A DNA stretch of 64,000 bases from Bradyrhizobium diversitatis (GCF_016031635.1 NZ_JACEGD010000009.1:134872-198871), one strand, 5' to 3'; shown: positions 1 to 8,037, numbered from the stretch's first letter. Numbers and translations: made by a program. The notes: generated from the letters alone by a model not told the origin.

Positions 1-87
1 GGGTGTATCCTTTCAGACGCCGTGCCGGATTACGCTTGCGCTCCAATCGGGCTACGCTCCGCATCGTCCCAGGCGCGAAGGTCGCCC

Positions 88-327
88 ATGACAGTATCCG
101 TCATCGAACAGGCAAAGATCCAGGCGCAGGTGCTGGTGCCGCTGGTCAAGGCCTTGCAGGCCGAGATCGGCGAGGCGGAGCTCGGCTTCCTCCTGATCTG
201 CACTGCGGACTTTGCGACCGCGGAAGGGTTTGGTCCCGACATCAAACTCACGCGCACGCAGACGATCATGCAGGGCGCCTCTCATTGCGACTTCCGCTAC
301 AAGCGCGATGCGGGCGGATCGCGATGA
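88..327 (+). pseudogene. Internally deleted copy of the ATC-hydrolase-like gene
   Basis: This 79-residue frame is a shortened paralogue of the 157-residue gene at 5308-5781. Both begin MTVSVIEQAKIQAQVLVPLV and both end with the GASHCDFRYKR block. The whole middle is missing: the left copy jumps from the residues LQAEIGE directly to AELGFLL. In the complete copy the two deletion endpoints both carry GGCGAG (5389-5394 and 5623-5628), exactly 234 bp apart, so a slippage-type loss of 78 codons explains the shape. The reading frame survived, but the protein lacks roughly half of the domain and is unlikely to fold as the family does. Homology to the right copy starts just upstream of the ATG and continues into the next small gene, so a two-gene unit was duplicated. 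The ancestry is clear from the sequence; the loss of function is inferred. Confidence 0.75.
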
Positions 328-331
328 AGGA

Positions 332-547
332 ATGCGAGCGATGCGGGCGATCTGTGTTGCGATGGCGATGCTGGCGCTGATCGCGTCGTGCGCTGACGCC
401 GCCGTCCACTGGCAAGCCGAACTACAGCGCTGCCGGAGCTTGCGCGAAAACGTGGTGCCGCTGCTTCAGGCCGGGGCCATGATCTCTTCTGCGTCATCCT
501 TGCGAAATCATCGATCTCGTCCCCGACTTCGCAGCACGAAGGGATGA
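332..547 (+). CDS. Small exported protein, degenerate copy of the gene at 5778
   Basis: This short gene directly follows the deleted ATC-hydrolase copy and mirrors the small gene that follows the intact copy. Its N-terminus (a hydrophobic stretch ending in ASCADAA) looks like a signal peptide. The segment WQAELQRCRSLRENVVPLLQ aligns with the corresponding part of the protein at 5778-6032. After LLQAG the two sequences no longer match and this copy ends in an unrelated serine/arginine-rich tail, so the 3' end has probably been lost or replaced. In-frame ATG codons lie at 332 and 341. Function is unknown for both copies. It may be a decaying gene. Confidence 0.45.
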   Translation: MRAMRAICVAMAMLALIASCADAAVHWQAELQRCRSLRENVVPLLQAGAMISSASSLRNHRSRPRLRSTKG

Positions 548-655
548 TGACCGGAGGCATCGGCAAGCGCGCCAACGCACGACCTGCGCGCACTTTCAGC
601 GGCGCGAACTCTATTCAAATTTCTTTGGAACGTTGGTCAACGACGAGATCGAGCG

Positions 656-2200
656 CTACTTGTTCGGCGACATGGATGCCAAGGGCGCCCAGGATGTTCG
701 GCGCGGTTCCTTCAAGCTCACGGCTGTGTCGCGTCTTTCAAGCGCATAGCTTCGGATCGAGTTGAGCAATCGATATCGCGCGAGACCCTCGCCGGCTTCG
801 ATCAATGACTTCGTGACCAACTTGTCGATGACAAGCAGATCATCGAAGGGAGTCAGCAAGACCTGACGAGCGGCCTCGCAGGCTGCATCGAGCGTAAAGG
901 ACTCCCTGTAAGCGGACAGATGGTGCAGCACTGCCTTCTCGTCTTCGTCAAGCAGGTTGTAGCTCCAGTCGATCGATGCAGCCATCGTCTGGTGACGCGG
1001 CAACGCCGTTCGGTGACCCTGCCAGAACAGCCAGGTATTCGTCTCAAGAGAACCGACGATCTGCGAGAGGCCAAGCGTCGGCACGCGCGTTGCCGCCAGG
1101 TTGATGGCAAGTGCCAGTCCGTCCAGTCTGCGGCAAATCTTCGCGACGATCTGTGCGTCGGATTCCGTCAACTCAAATTGGTGTCCGCTCGCTGCGACCT
1201 TGTTGATGAACAGGTTGAGTGCTGGATGGGAAAAAAGCCGCTCGGCCGATTGTTCATCTTCGATCGATGGACACTCAAGACCCGAAAGCCGGTACACGTG
1301 CTCGCCGTCGGCCTGGAGTGTCTCCCTGCTCGTCGCAAGGACACGTATCTCGGGGGCTTCGCGTAGAATTTTCTCAATTAACGCTGCGGCAGCATCGATC
1401 AAATGTTCGCAGCTATCGAAGATCAGCAGCATGCGTCGATCGCGTACAAATTCGAGCATGGCTGCATTCGGATCGCTCGACGGGGCGGTTAGTCCGAAAG
1501 AAGATGCCAGCGCGACCGGCAGAAGATGCGGCTCGGTGATCTTTGCAAGATCGAGAAAATGAATGTCGCCCTGGAAGGATGCAAGCTGGTCGTGAGCGAC
1601 AGCAATGGCGGCTGTTGTCTTTCCGACACCTCCCGGTCCGTGAACGGTGACGAATCGCGTCGTTCTCAGCAGGTCCGAGACCTTGCGCACGTCGTTGTCG
1701 CGGCCGACCATTCGGGCCAGCGGCATCGGAAGCCGTTGTGCCTGACCCCGCTCCGTGCCCCGCGCGAGCGCGCCAGTGGATTCGAAGTGGCCGGTGGTCG
1801 CGACAAGGCAATAACCCCGGCCGGCTACTGTCTTGATGTAGCGCGCACCGCCAATTCCGTCGCCCAGCGCCTTGCGCAGCCCGACGACCTGCACCCTTAA
1901 TCCGCCTTCCTCGATGTTGATGCCGGGCCAGACGCGGGCAATGAGCTCGTTCTTGCCGACGACCTCACCCTGTCGTTCCGCCAGCAGGATCAGGATTTCG
2001 AGCGAGCGGTTGCCGATTGGGAGCGCGTTGCCGTCCTTGAGCAGGAGCCGCTGACGGGGAAAAAGCCGGTACGGACCAAAAGCGAAGAAGCCCTCTGCGG
2101 CGCTGCCTTGTGCCGGCGCATTCGCCTGGGTCGCCCGCGGCAACGTATTGGGAGGGCCTACCGCCGAAACCTCCTGGGTTATGACGGTGTCCGCGGTCAT
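656..2200 (-). CDS. Winged-helix / NB-ARC-like ATPase regulator, C-terminally truncated
   Basis: The protein (514 residues from the ATG at 2198-2200) begins with an OmpR/PhoB-type winged helix (FGPYRLFPRQRLLLKDG through AGRGYCLV, about residues 40-120). A STAND/NB-ARC-like ATPase module follows, with a clear P-loop (HGPGGVGKTTAA) and a Walker B-like MLLIFDSCEHL. Related regulators normally continue for several hundred residues after the RYRLLNSIRSYALE motif with a TPR-like sensor region. Here the frame ends about 25 residues later in an unrelated tail, so the sensing part is missing. It starts 8 bp after the stop of the receiver-only regulator and probably shares its transcript. The start chosen avoids a 29-residue upstream extension that overlaps that regulator. 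The role as DNA-binding ATPase regulator comes from the domains; target and signal cannot be read. Confidence 0.7.
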   Translation of the reverse strand: MTADTVITQEVSAVGPPNTLPRATQANAPAQGSAAEGFFAFGPYRLFPRQRLLLKDGNALPIGNRSLEILILLAERQGEVVGKNELIARVWPGINIEEGGLRVQVVGLRKALGDGIGGARYIKTVAGRGYCLVATTGHFESTGALARGTERGQAQRLPMPLARMVGRDNDVRKVSDLLRTTRFVTVHGPGGVGKTTAAIAVAHDQLASFQGDIHFLDLAKITEPHLLPVALASSFGLTAPSSDPNAAMLEFVRDRRMLLIFDSCEHLIDAAAALIEKILREAPEIRVLATSRETLQADGEHVYRLSGLECPSIEDEQSAERLFSHPALNLFINKVAASGHQFELTESDAQIVAKICRRLDGLALAINLAATRVPTLGLSQIVGSLETNTWLFWQGHRTALPRHQTMAASIDWSYNLLDEDEKAVLHHLSAYRESFTLDAACEAARQVLLTPFDDLLVIDKLVTKSLIEAGEGLARYRLLNSIRSYALERRDTAVSLKEPRRTSWAPLASMSPNK

Positions 2201-2208
2201 GGCATGCC

Positions 2209-2586
2209 CTACATGGTCTGCTTGCCGAGGGCGGATTCGATACAACCGAGCAGATCGTCTCGTCCGAATGGCTTGGACAGGAAACAAACTCCGCCGGCGC
2301 GTAGGGCTCTATCGCGAACGCGCTTGTCCGGAAAGGCCGTCACGAAAATGGTCGGAATCCTGCGGCCGGAGGCAGTCAGCTTGCCGTGCAGTTCAAGTCC
2401 GCTCATATCGGGCATCTGGACATCCAGGATCAGGCAGGAAGTATCGGGCAGCTTGTCGGATTTCAGAAAGTCGTCGGCCGATTCAAACGTGACAGGCGTG
2501 TATCCGAACGATTCAACCATGCCGCCCATGGCGACCCGCACCGATTCGTCATCGTCCACGATTGCGATCAAGGGTTCATCGTTCAA
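2209..2586 (-). CDS. Receiver-only response regulator
   Basis: A 125-residue single CheY/FixJ-type receiver domain. The acidic patch is IVDDDES, the phosphoacceptor is Asp55 in LILDVQMPD, the conserved threonine lies in IFVTAF, and the conserved lysine in FLSKPFG. No output domain follows, so it could act as a phosphate sink or relay, or signal by protein contact. It is transcribed away from the histidine kinase at 2827. The next gene on its own strand is the winged-helix ATPase regulator 8 bp downstream. The arrangement suggests that the kinase at 2827 phosphorylates it in addition to the FixJ-like regulator; this pairing is inferred from position alone. Confidence 0.85.
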   Translation of the reverse strand: MNDEPLIAIVDDDESVRVAMGGMVESFGYTPVTFESADDFLKSDKLPDTSCLILDVQMPDMSGLELHGKLTASGRRIPTIFVTAFPDKRVRDRALRAGGVCFLSKPFGRDDLLGCIESALGKQTM

Positions 2587-2826
2587 GATGCTCTCCTATC
2601 GTCCCAGATTGACGGGAAACGGAAGGGGTGACCATTGGCGGAGGCGGCACTCTAGGTGCCGAATTCGTTGCCCGAATTAACCAAGGAGTCGCGGATACTA
2701 TCGTTTCGTTTAGGTGCGTTGCCGCATTTCACGGCTTTTGCTAGTAAAGTGAGGCGGGCATAGGACGCCTGAAATCGGAGAGCGCCACCTAGGCTCCGAT
2801 CGCCTTCAAATGGTCAGCGCGGATCG
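2587..2826. promoter_or_regulatory. Divergent promoter region of the signalling cassette
   Basis: This 240-bp gap separates the minus-strand receiver gene from the plus-strand histidine kinase, so promoters for both directions must lie here. It is more AT-rich around 2670-2750 than its surroundings. I see no confident -35/-10 pair or long palindrome. Confidence 0.4.
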
Positions 2827-4272
2827 ATGAACCAGCCCGTTTCCAGACATGACCGCGTCCTCCCCACAATCGGTATCATGGCTCTCGCGGCTGGCATTTT
2901 CGCCGTCGACGTTCTTACGCCGCTCGAAGTGTCGGTCAGCATCCTCTACGTGTTTGTCGTGCTTGTCGTCTCGTCCATCTACGGCCGGACCGGCATCTTG
3001 GTCGCCGGGCTGGCTTGCGAGGCATTGACTCTGATCGCGCATCCGTTTTCGCCGGGCGATCCCTGGTCGCATTGGCCGCTGATCGACCGCGTCATCGGTG
3101 CTGTCGGCATTGCCATGTCGACCTTGCTGGTGATGCGCAACCAGTCCACGATGGACGCGCTTCAAAGGAGCGAAGCCTTCCTCGCGGAAGCGCAGCAATT
3201 GGGCCGCACAGGCAGCGTCGGCTGGCGCGATCCTCGGGGCGAACAGTACTGGTCGCGGGAGACATGGCGCATCTATCGATATGAACCGGGCCAAACGGCG
3301 CCCACTCTCGCTGCCATGCTTGCGCGCACGCATCCGGACGACCAAAGGCTGCTTGAGCAGACCATCGAAAAGGCTTTCCGGGAGCAGACAGACTTTGCAC
3401 TTGAGCATCGGCTGTCGATGCCCGACGGTGAAACTCGCTATGTCCGGATTGTCACCCGCATTGCCAGGGAGTGGGCGGGCGAGGCGGGTTTCGTCGGCGC
3501 GGTCATGGATATCACCGCTGCCAGGCGCGCTGCCGACGAACTACAGCGCGCCCAGTCCGACCTCGCCCGCGTAACGCGGGCCACGACCATGGGTCAGCTC
3601 GCGGCATCGATCGCACACGAGATCAATCAGCCGCTCACCGGCGTCGTCACCAACGGGCACACCGTGTTGCACTGGCTCAATGAGAGGACGCTGAACCTGG
3701 ACAAGGCCCGCACGACGGCGGAACGCGTGTTGCGGGATGGTGAGCGCGCGAGCGGTGTCATCCGGCGCATCCAGGGGCTGTTGATGAAGGCGCCGCCGCA
3801 GGCCACCGACGTCGACCTCAACGAGTTGATTGGCGGCGTCCTCGACCTGCTGCAAACCGAACTGCGGCTGCGCGATGTGGCGGTGCAGACCCAGCTTGCG
3901 CCGGCGCTACCGGCCTTTCTCGGCGATTCCGTCCAGCTTCAGCAGGTTGTCCTCAATCTCGTCATCAATGGAGCGGACGCCATGTCGGAGGTGACCGGCC
4001 GACCAAAGGTGCTGGTCGTCGGTTCGCGCGAAGGGGCCGATGGCGAGGGGGTGGTGTTCGTGCGTGACAGCGGCATTGGTCTCGACCGGGAGACGGTGGA
4101 CAAGATCTTCAGTCCCTTCTTCACGACCAAGGCCAAGGGGATGGGAATGGGATTGACGATTTGCCGCTCCATCATCGAAGCGCATGGTGGACGGCTATGG
4201 GCTTCACCCGCGGAACCACACGGCGCGCTATTCCAGTTCATCCTGCCGAACAAGGCGCAGGTCGACCTATGA
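2827..4272 (+). CDS. PAS-domain sensor histidine kinase (FixL-like)
   Basis: A 481-residue kinase that should phosphorylate the FixJ-type partner encoded immediately downstream. The first 105 residues hold about four hydrophobic segments, which suggests a membrane-embedded N-terminus. A PAS domain with a PAC-like end (RYVRIVTRIAR, GAVMDITAARRA) spans about residues 125-235. The dimerisation/phosphoacceptor region has His264 in SIAHEINQPL, the FixL/NtrB-type H-box. The ATPase region shows the N-box (LNLVINGADAM), G1 (DSGIGL), F-box (FSPFFTTK) and G2 (KGMGMGLTICR). The stop overlaps the ATG of the next gene (ATGA), a sign of translational coupling. No haem-binding FixL residue could be assigned in the PAS domain, so oxygen sensing should not be assumed. 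Confidence 0.9.
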   Translation: MNQPVSRHDRVLPTIGIMALAAGIFAVDVLTPLEVSVSILYVFVVLVVSSIYGRTGILVAGLACEALTLIAHPFSPGDPWSHWPLIDRVIGAVGIAMSTLLVMRNQSTMDALQRSEAFLAEAQQLGRTGSVGWRDPRGEQYWSRETWRIYRYEPGQTAPTLAAMLARTHPDDQRLLEQTIEKAFREQTDFALEHRLSMPDGETRYVRIVTRIAREWAGEAGFVGAVMDITAARRAADELQRAQSDLARVTRATTMGQLAASIAHEINQPLTGVVTNGHTVLHWLNERTLNLDKARTTAERVLRDGERASGVIRRIQGLLMKAPPQATDVDLNELIGGVLDLLQTELRLRDVAVQTQLAPALPAFLGDSVQLQQVVLNLVINGADAMSEVTGRPKVLVVGSREGADGEGVVFVRDSGIGLDRETVDKIFSPFFTTKAKGMGMGLTICRSIIEAHGGRLWASPAEPHGALFQFILPNKAQVDL

Positions 4273-4919
4273 ACGAGGAATCCCCTATCGTCGCGGTCAT
4301 TGATGACGACGTGTCGGTGCGTGAGTCCATCGAGGGACTGCTGGAGACGGCTGCGCTTCGCGTCGAGCTGTACGCCTCGCCGCGCGAATATCTGCAGGCC
4401 AAGCGCAAGGACAATCCGAGCTGCATCATTCTTGACGTCCGCCTGCCCGGTTCGAGCGGATTAGATTTTCAGCGCGAGATGACCGCGGCCGGTATCCGGG
4501 CGCCGATCATCTTCGTTACGGGCTATGCCGACGTCCATATGTCCGTCCAGGCCATGAAGGCGGGCGCGGTCGAGTTTCTCACCAAACCCTATCGCGATCA
4601 GGATCTGCTGGAAGCGGTGCTGTCGGCCATCGACAAGGACCGGCAGCGTCGGGCGAACGACCGCACTCTGACCGATATCAGGCAGCGCTTCGAAGCGCTG
4701 ACATCCCGAGAACGCCAGGTGATGGCGCTGACGATCTCCGGCCTGCAGACCAAGCAGATCGCTGGCGCTGCCGGCATACGCGAGGTCACGGTACGGGTGC
4801 ATCGGCGCGAAATCATGCGGAAGATGAATGCGCGATCTCTGGCTGATCTTGTGAAAATGGGGGAGGCACTCCGGAGCAGGGGTGTCACGCTTGACCCTCA
4901 TGCGCCGCCCGATGACTAA
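4269..4919 (+). CDS. FixJ-family response regulator
   Basis: A 216-residue two-domain regulator. The receiver has VIDDD near residue 10, the phosphoacceptor Asp56 in IILDVRLPG, the conserved Thr in FVTGYAD and the Lys in FLTKPY. A LuxR/FixJ-type helix-turn-helix follows (LTSRERQVMALTISG to REIMRKMNARSLADLVKM, about residues 147-200). It begins inside the stop codon of the histidine kinase, so the two form a translationally coupled pair. The output is presumably transcription activation; no target promoter is apparent, although the divergent receiver/ATPase genes next door are candidates. Confidence 0.92.
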   Translation: MNEESPIVAVIDDDVSVRESIEGLLETAALRVELYASPREYLQAKRKDNPSCIILDVRLPGSSGLDFQREMTAAGIRAPIIFVTGYADVHMSVQAMKAGAVEFLTKPYRDQDLLEAVLSAIDKDRQRRANDRTLTDIRQRFEALTSRERQVMALTISGLQTKQIAGAAGIREVTVRVHRREIMRKMNARSLADLVKMGEALRSRGVTLDPHAPPDD

Positions 4920-5035
4920 CGCCGTCCAGCTTGTGCACGGAAGCGATCCGAGCAGCCTTGTTCTGTGGGAAGTCATATGAGAGGGCCGATGATCGAGACG
5001 GTCCCGAAATCGCGGCAATGCCGGCGACACCTTCG

Positions 5036-5079
5036 TTGACATGGTAGGGGCACAGGTTCGATCCCTGTCGTGCCCACCA
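5036..5079 (+). other. 3' fragment of tRNA-Val(GAC), possible attachment-site remnant
   Basis: The sequence from the anticodon loop onward reads like a tRNA: TTGACAT (anticodon GAC), a 3' anticodon-stem strand, a variable region, a perfect T-arm (ACAGG, TTCGATC, CCTGT), then the acceptor 3' strand CGTGCCC, A and CCA. No matching 5' half (GGGCACG, D-arm) is present upstream, and the 5' anticodon strand does not pair. A fragment running from the anticodon loop to the CCA end is the typical footprint of tyrosine-recombinase integration into a tRNA gene. No integrase is visible in the window. It is not a functional tRNA. Confidence 0.75.
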
Positions 5080-5229
5080 CGCTTCGCCTTCGGCTTTGCG
5101 TGGCACAGCCTGAATGATTGCGGCGAAGCGTGTCCGGCGTAGCCTAGAGAGCGAAGACGGACTGGTGCGGCCTGCTCGGTATCCATAGGAACGTCCCGTA
5201 GCCTGGATGGAGCGCAGCGCAACCCGCGG
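5077..5229. repeat. Cluster of short palindromic repeats in the 4920-5307 gap
   Basis: The 388-bp gap between the FixJ-like gene and 5308 has no convincing gene. Besides the tRNA fragment it holds a hairpin-forming stretch (CCACGC near 5077 with GCGTGG near 5098). Two short units follow: one at about 5128-5161 (GTGTCCGGCGTAGCCT...) and one at about 5193-5229 (CCCGTAGCCTGGATGGAGCG...). Both resemble dispersed intergenic repeats typical of Bradyrhizobium genomes. Assignment to those families is from memory. Confidence 0.55.
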
Positions 5230-5307
5230 TTTGCTCCCTGCCGTTTTCCCGGTTTACGCTGTGCATTCGATCCTGGCTAAGATGCAGCCTTCCACGCGAG
5301 GCCGCCC

Positions 5308-5781
5308 ATGACCGTGTCCGTCATCGAACAGGCTAAGATCCAGGCGCAGGTGCTGGTGCCGCTGGTCAAGGCATTGCAGGCCGAGCTCGGCGAGCTGCGC
5401 GCCAACGCGCTGGTGCGCAAGGCGCTCGGCGATCTCTATCGCCGCTTCGGCGAGGAATTCTGGAAGGCCAAGAACGAGAGCGATCTCGGCAAGGCCGTGT
5501 CGTCGGCCTTCCGCACCTATGCCCGCGACGATGCGCTCGCCTATGACGTCATCGAGCATACGCATGACGCGTTCGCTTTCGACGTGACGCGCTGCGCCTA
5601 TGCCGAATTCTACAAGGCGCTGGGCGAGCCGGAGCTCGGTTTCCTCCTGATCTGCACCGCGGACTTTGCCGCCGCGGAAGGTTTTGGTCCCGACATCAAG
5701 CTCACGCGCACGCAGACGATCATGCAAGGCGCCTCCCATTGCGACTTCCGCTACAAGCGCGGCGGAGGCCGATCGCAGTGA
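5308..5781 (+). CDS. L-2-amino-thiazoline-4-carboxylic acid hydrolase family protein
   Basis: A 157-residue, mostly helical cytosolic protein. The C-terminal half, with FDVTRCAYAEFYKALGEPEL followed by CTADFAAAEGF and GASHCDFRYKR, carries the conserved Cys/His/Asp pattern of the ATC-hydrolase-like family. Characterised members open a thiazoline ring on the way to cysteine, but most family members have no known substrate, so the name describes the family only. The ATG at 5308 follows a purine-rich region and its position matches the start of the deleted paralogue at 88. The stop TGA at 5779-5781 overlaps an in-frame GTG of the next small gene, so the two are probably translated as a pair. Confidence 0.7.
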   Translation: MTVSVIEQAKIQAQVLVPLVKALQAELGELRANALVRKALGDLYRRFGEEFWKAKNESDLGKAVSSAFRTYARDDALAYDVIEHTHDAFAFDVTRCAYAEFYKALGEPELGFLLICTADFAAAEGFGPDIKLTRTQTIMQGASHCDFRYKRGGGRSQ

Positions 5782-6032
5782 GAGAAACGATGCGGGCGAG
5801 CTGTCTCGGCGTGGCAATGCTGACGCTGATGGCATCGCGCGCCGACGCCGCGATCGTGGACTGGCAGGCCGAGCTCCAGCGCTGCCGCAGCTTGCGCCAG
5901 AACGTGGCGCCGCTGCTTCAGGCCGGCGAGGGGATCTCCGCCATCGGCCGCTCCAAGAGATCCATCCGCCGTTGCATCTGGATCCAACGGTTGGCGGTGC
6001 GGAAGAAAATTCCCGGCGCGGAGGTGTGGTAG
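5778..6032 (+). CDS. Small exported protein of unknown function
   Basis: The frame may start at GTG 5778 (overlapping the previous stop as GTGA) or at ATG 5790. From 5790 the product is about 80 residues. Its N-terminus MRASCLGVAMLTLMASRADA looks like a signal peptide, and the mature part contains WQAELQRCRSLRQNVAPLLQ. A related but broken gene follows the deleted paralogue near 332, so the pairing with the ATC-hydrolase-like gene is conserved and may be functional. I recognise no domain. The dispersed repeat at 6070 follows shortly after and may end transcription. Confidence 0.55.
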   Translation: MRETMRASCLGVAMLTLMASRADAAIVDWQAELQRCRSLRQNVAPLLQAGEGISAIGRSKRSIRRCIWIQRLAVRKKIPGAEVW

Positions 6033-6069
6033 CCTTGCGGACCATGCTGTTGCCCCACATTCGTACGGA

Positions 6070-6201
6070 CCGTCACCCTGAGGTGGCCGCTTCTTCAGCG
6101 GCCCTCGAAGGGCGACGGCCCGGCTGCATCCGGGCCGTTCATCCTTCGAGGCTCCCGGCGCGATGCTTTCGCATCGCGCCACTCGGGCCTCAAGATGACG
6201 G
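6070..6201. repeat. Intergenic palindromic repeat element
   Basis: The element begins CCGTCACCCTGAGG and ends CCTCAAGATGACGG, so its termini are imperfect inverted repeats, with further internal pairing (GGCCGCTT/CAGCGGCC, GCGCGATGC/GCATCGCGC). It resembles a common Bradyrhizobium intergenic repeat. Its right end runs into the NUDIX gene and supplies that gene's final codons and stop. Confidence 0.7.
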
Positions 6202-6663
6202 AACGTCGAGTTTGCTCCCGCGCAGCAAGTCCTTCAGCCCGGTCGGATAGAGCTCCGGTCCGCCGTCCAGGTCGAGATCGGCAAGATCGAACCAGCGCGC
6301 GACGATTTGTTCTCCGTTGTCCTCGCGGAAGTCGATGCGCTCCTGGCCGGCGAATGCGCCATCCGGAAACGCGACATCCGCGATGAACATCACCTCGTGC
6401 CCGGTCGATTCCTCGTGCACAAAGATGTTCTCCATCACCAGTGGTTCGCCCATGATGGTGACGTCGATGCGGAGCTCTTCGCTGAATTCCCGTACCAGCG
6501 CCGCCCGCCAGCTCTTGCCGAACTCGATCTCGCCGCCGAGCGGGCGCACGCCTTTCACCCGGCCGGCATCGTCGCGCACCTCGGCCGCCAGCAGCCGCCC
6601 GCCGCGCCAGTGCAGGCCGATCGCGACGACGCGGATGTGGGGGTGGGGGCGCCAAGTGGTCAT
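6190..6663 (-). CDS. NUDIX hydrolase
   Basis: A 157-residue single-domain NUDIX protein, expected to hydrolyse a nucleoside-diphosphate-linked substrate with Mg2+. The NUDIX box spans GGEIEFGKSWRAALVREF followed by SEEL. The catalytic REFSEE part is intact, but the first conserved glutamate of the GX5E part is lysine (FGK where FGE is expected). That residue is less critical than the REUXEE glutamates, so activity is possible. The last residues (VPSS) and the TGA come from the palindromic repeat inserted at the 3' end, so the original C-terminus was probably replaced. The substrate cannot be predicted. The gene stands alone, convergent to the small gene at 5778. Confidence 0.85.
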   Translation of the reverse strand: MTTWRPHPHIRVVAIGLHWRGGRLLAAEVRDDAGRVKGVRPLGGEIEFGKSWRAALVREFSEELRIDVTIMGEPLVMENIFVHEESTGHEVMFIADVAFPDGAFAGQERIDFREDNGEQIVARWFDLADLDLDGGPELYPTGLKDLLRGSKLDVPSS

Positions 6664-6754
6664 AGCGGATCGTTAGTCCGTGTCGCACGCTTTCGCAACG
6701 AGGGAGGAGATCGTGTGCTTGCAATGGCGATATGAGAGACCCGGCACCTCGCGA

Positions 6755-7846
6755 TCACCCCACCAGATATTTCTTCACCGCGGCCTCGTCCCACGCAATC
6801 CCATTCCCCGGCTCTTCGCCCGGCAGTGCGAAGCCATCCTTGATCGTCAGCCGCGTCGCCAGCACCGCGTCGGCCCAGTCGACATATTCCAGCCAGTGCG
6901 CGGTCGGCGTCACGCAGAGCAGATGCGCGCTCACTTCCGAGAACAAGTGCGTCGACATCTCGATGCCGGCGGCGTGCGCCAGCGCGGCGGCGCGGAGCCA
7001 GCCGGTGACGCCGCCGATGCGCTGCACGTCGGGCATCACGTAGTCGCAGGCTTCCGCCGAGAGCGCCGCCTGCATCGAGAAGGCGCTGTCGAAATTCTCG
7101 CCGATCTGGACCGGCGTATGCAGCGCGTCGGCAATGCGGGCGCAGCCGGGATAATCGTCGTGGCGGATCGGCTCCTCGATCCAGGTGAGGCCCTCGTCGT
7201 CGAGCATCTCGCCGCGGCGGATCGCCTCCGTCACCGTCAGCGCCTGGTTGTAGTCGCACATCAGCGTGATCTCGTCGCCGACCGCCTTGCGCACCGCGCG
7301 GACGACGGCGAGGTCCTCCCGCGCATCGGGCCGGCCGAAGCGGATCTTCGCCGCCCGAAAGCCCTCGGCCAGCAGCTTGTGGGCTTCCTCGACCGCGGCG
7401 CCGGCGGGCATGATGCCGAGCCCCTTCGAATTGTAGGCCCTGACCGGTTCAGGCGCGCCGCCGAGCAGCCGGGCCAGCGGCATGCCGCGTGTGCGGGCCA
7501 GCGCGTCCCAGGCCGCCATGTCGATGCCGGATTGGGCCAGCCGTTGCAGACCGGCGAGGCCCAGCAGCGTGAAGCGCTGGGTCAGCTTGCGCTCGATCTC
7601 GACCGGCAGCAGTTCGTCGCCGGCGAGCAGGTCTGACATTTCCGTGACCATCGCCGTCAGCGGCTTCAAGGCCGAGGGCGTGATCGAGAACAGATAGGCG
7701 TGGCCCACCGCGCCCTGGTCAGTCTCGCAGTCGATCAGCAGCAGCGGCGCCCTGGCGATTGCTCCGGTCGAGGTCTGGAGCGGCAGGTTCATCGGCACGA
7801 TCACGGGGCGCGCGTGGAAGCGCTTGATGCGAATGGTCTCGGTCAT
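6755..7846 (-). CDS. Mandelate racemase / muconate lactonizing enzyme family protein
   Basis: A 363-residue enolase-superfamily enzyme. The N-terminal capping domain (about residues 1-125) is followed by the (beta/alpha)7-beta barrel. Expected catalytic landmarks are visible: KIRFGR for the KxK/KxR position, the metal ligands Asp (MCDYNQ), Glu (WIEEP) and Glu (QIGENF), then DVQRIGG, and the His of STHLF. The KxR plus His-on-the-seventh-strand pattern places it in the mandelate-racemase subgroup, where most members are acid-sugar dehydratases or racemases. Specificity cannot be assigned. It is divergent from the adenylyl cyclase at 8038 and has no obvious sugar-transport neighbour in the window, although a binding protein is encoded at 9875. 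Confidence 0.87.
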   Translation of the reverse strand: MTETIRIKRFHARPVIVPMNLPLQTSTGAIARAPLLLIDCETDQGAVGHAYLFSITPSALKPLTAMVTEMSDLLAGDELLPVEIERKLTQRFTLLGLAGLQRLAQSGIDMAAWDALARTRGMPLARLLGGAPEPVRAYNSKGLGIMPAGAAVEEAHKLLAEGFRAAKIRFGRPDAREDLAVVRAVRKAVGDEITLMCDYNQALTVTEAIRRGEMLDDEGLTWIEEPIRHDDYPGCARIADALHTPVQIGENFDSAFSMQAALSAEACDYVMPDVQRIGGVTGWLRAAALAHAAGIEMSTHLFSEVSAHLLCVTPTAHWLEYVDWADAVLATRLTIKDGFALPGEEPGNGIAWDEAAVKKYLVG

Positions 7847-8037
7847 GGGCTTCTCCCGGCGGGGCGGATGCAGACGCGGCCGATCTTAAGCATCCGTGAT
7901 GAAACGAAAAGGGCGCCTGGCCCGACCACCATAAAATGGGGTTGCGCGGGCCCGCAATTGTTGGCTCTGTGCTGCCGCATTCTTTGCCGCAGATTCCGAC
8001 GGGTTTGCGACAAAATCGCACACAGCGGAGCCACAGA

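Noticed and set aside
2827..4272. Calling the kinase FixL
   Set aside because: No haem-ligand histidine could be assigned in the PAS domain and no fix genes are linked, so only FixL-like was used.
4885..5106. Minus-strand frame containing WWARQGSNLCPYHV
   Set aside because: It is the antisense translation of the tRNA-Val 3' fragment, a well-known false-gene pattern, and has no ribosome site.
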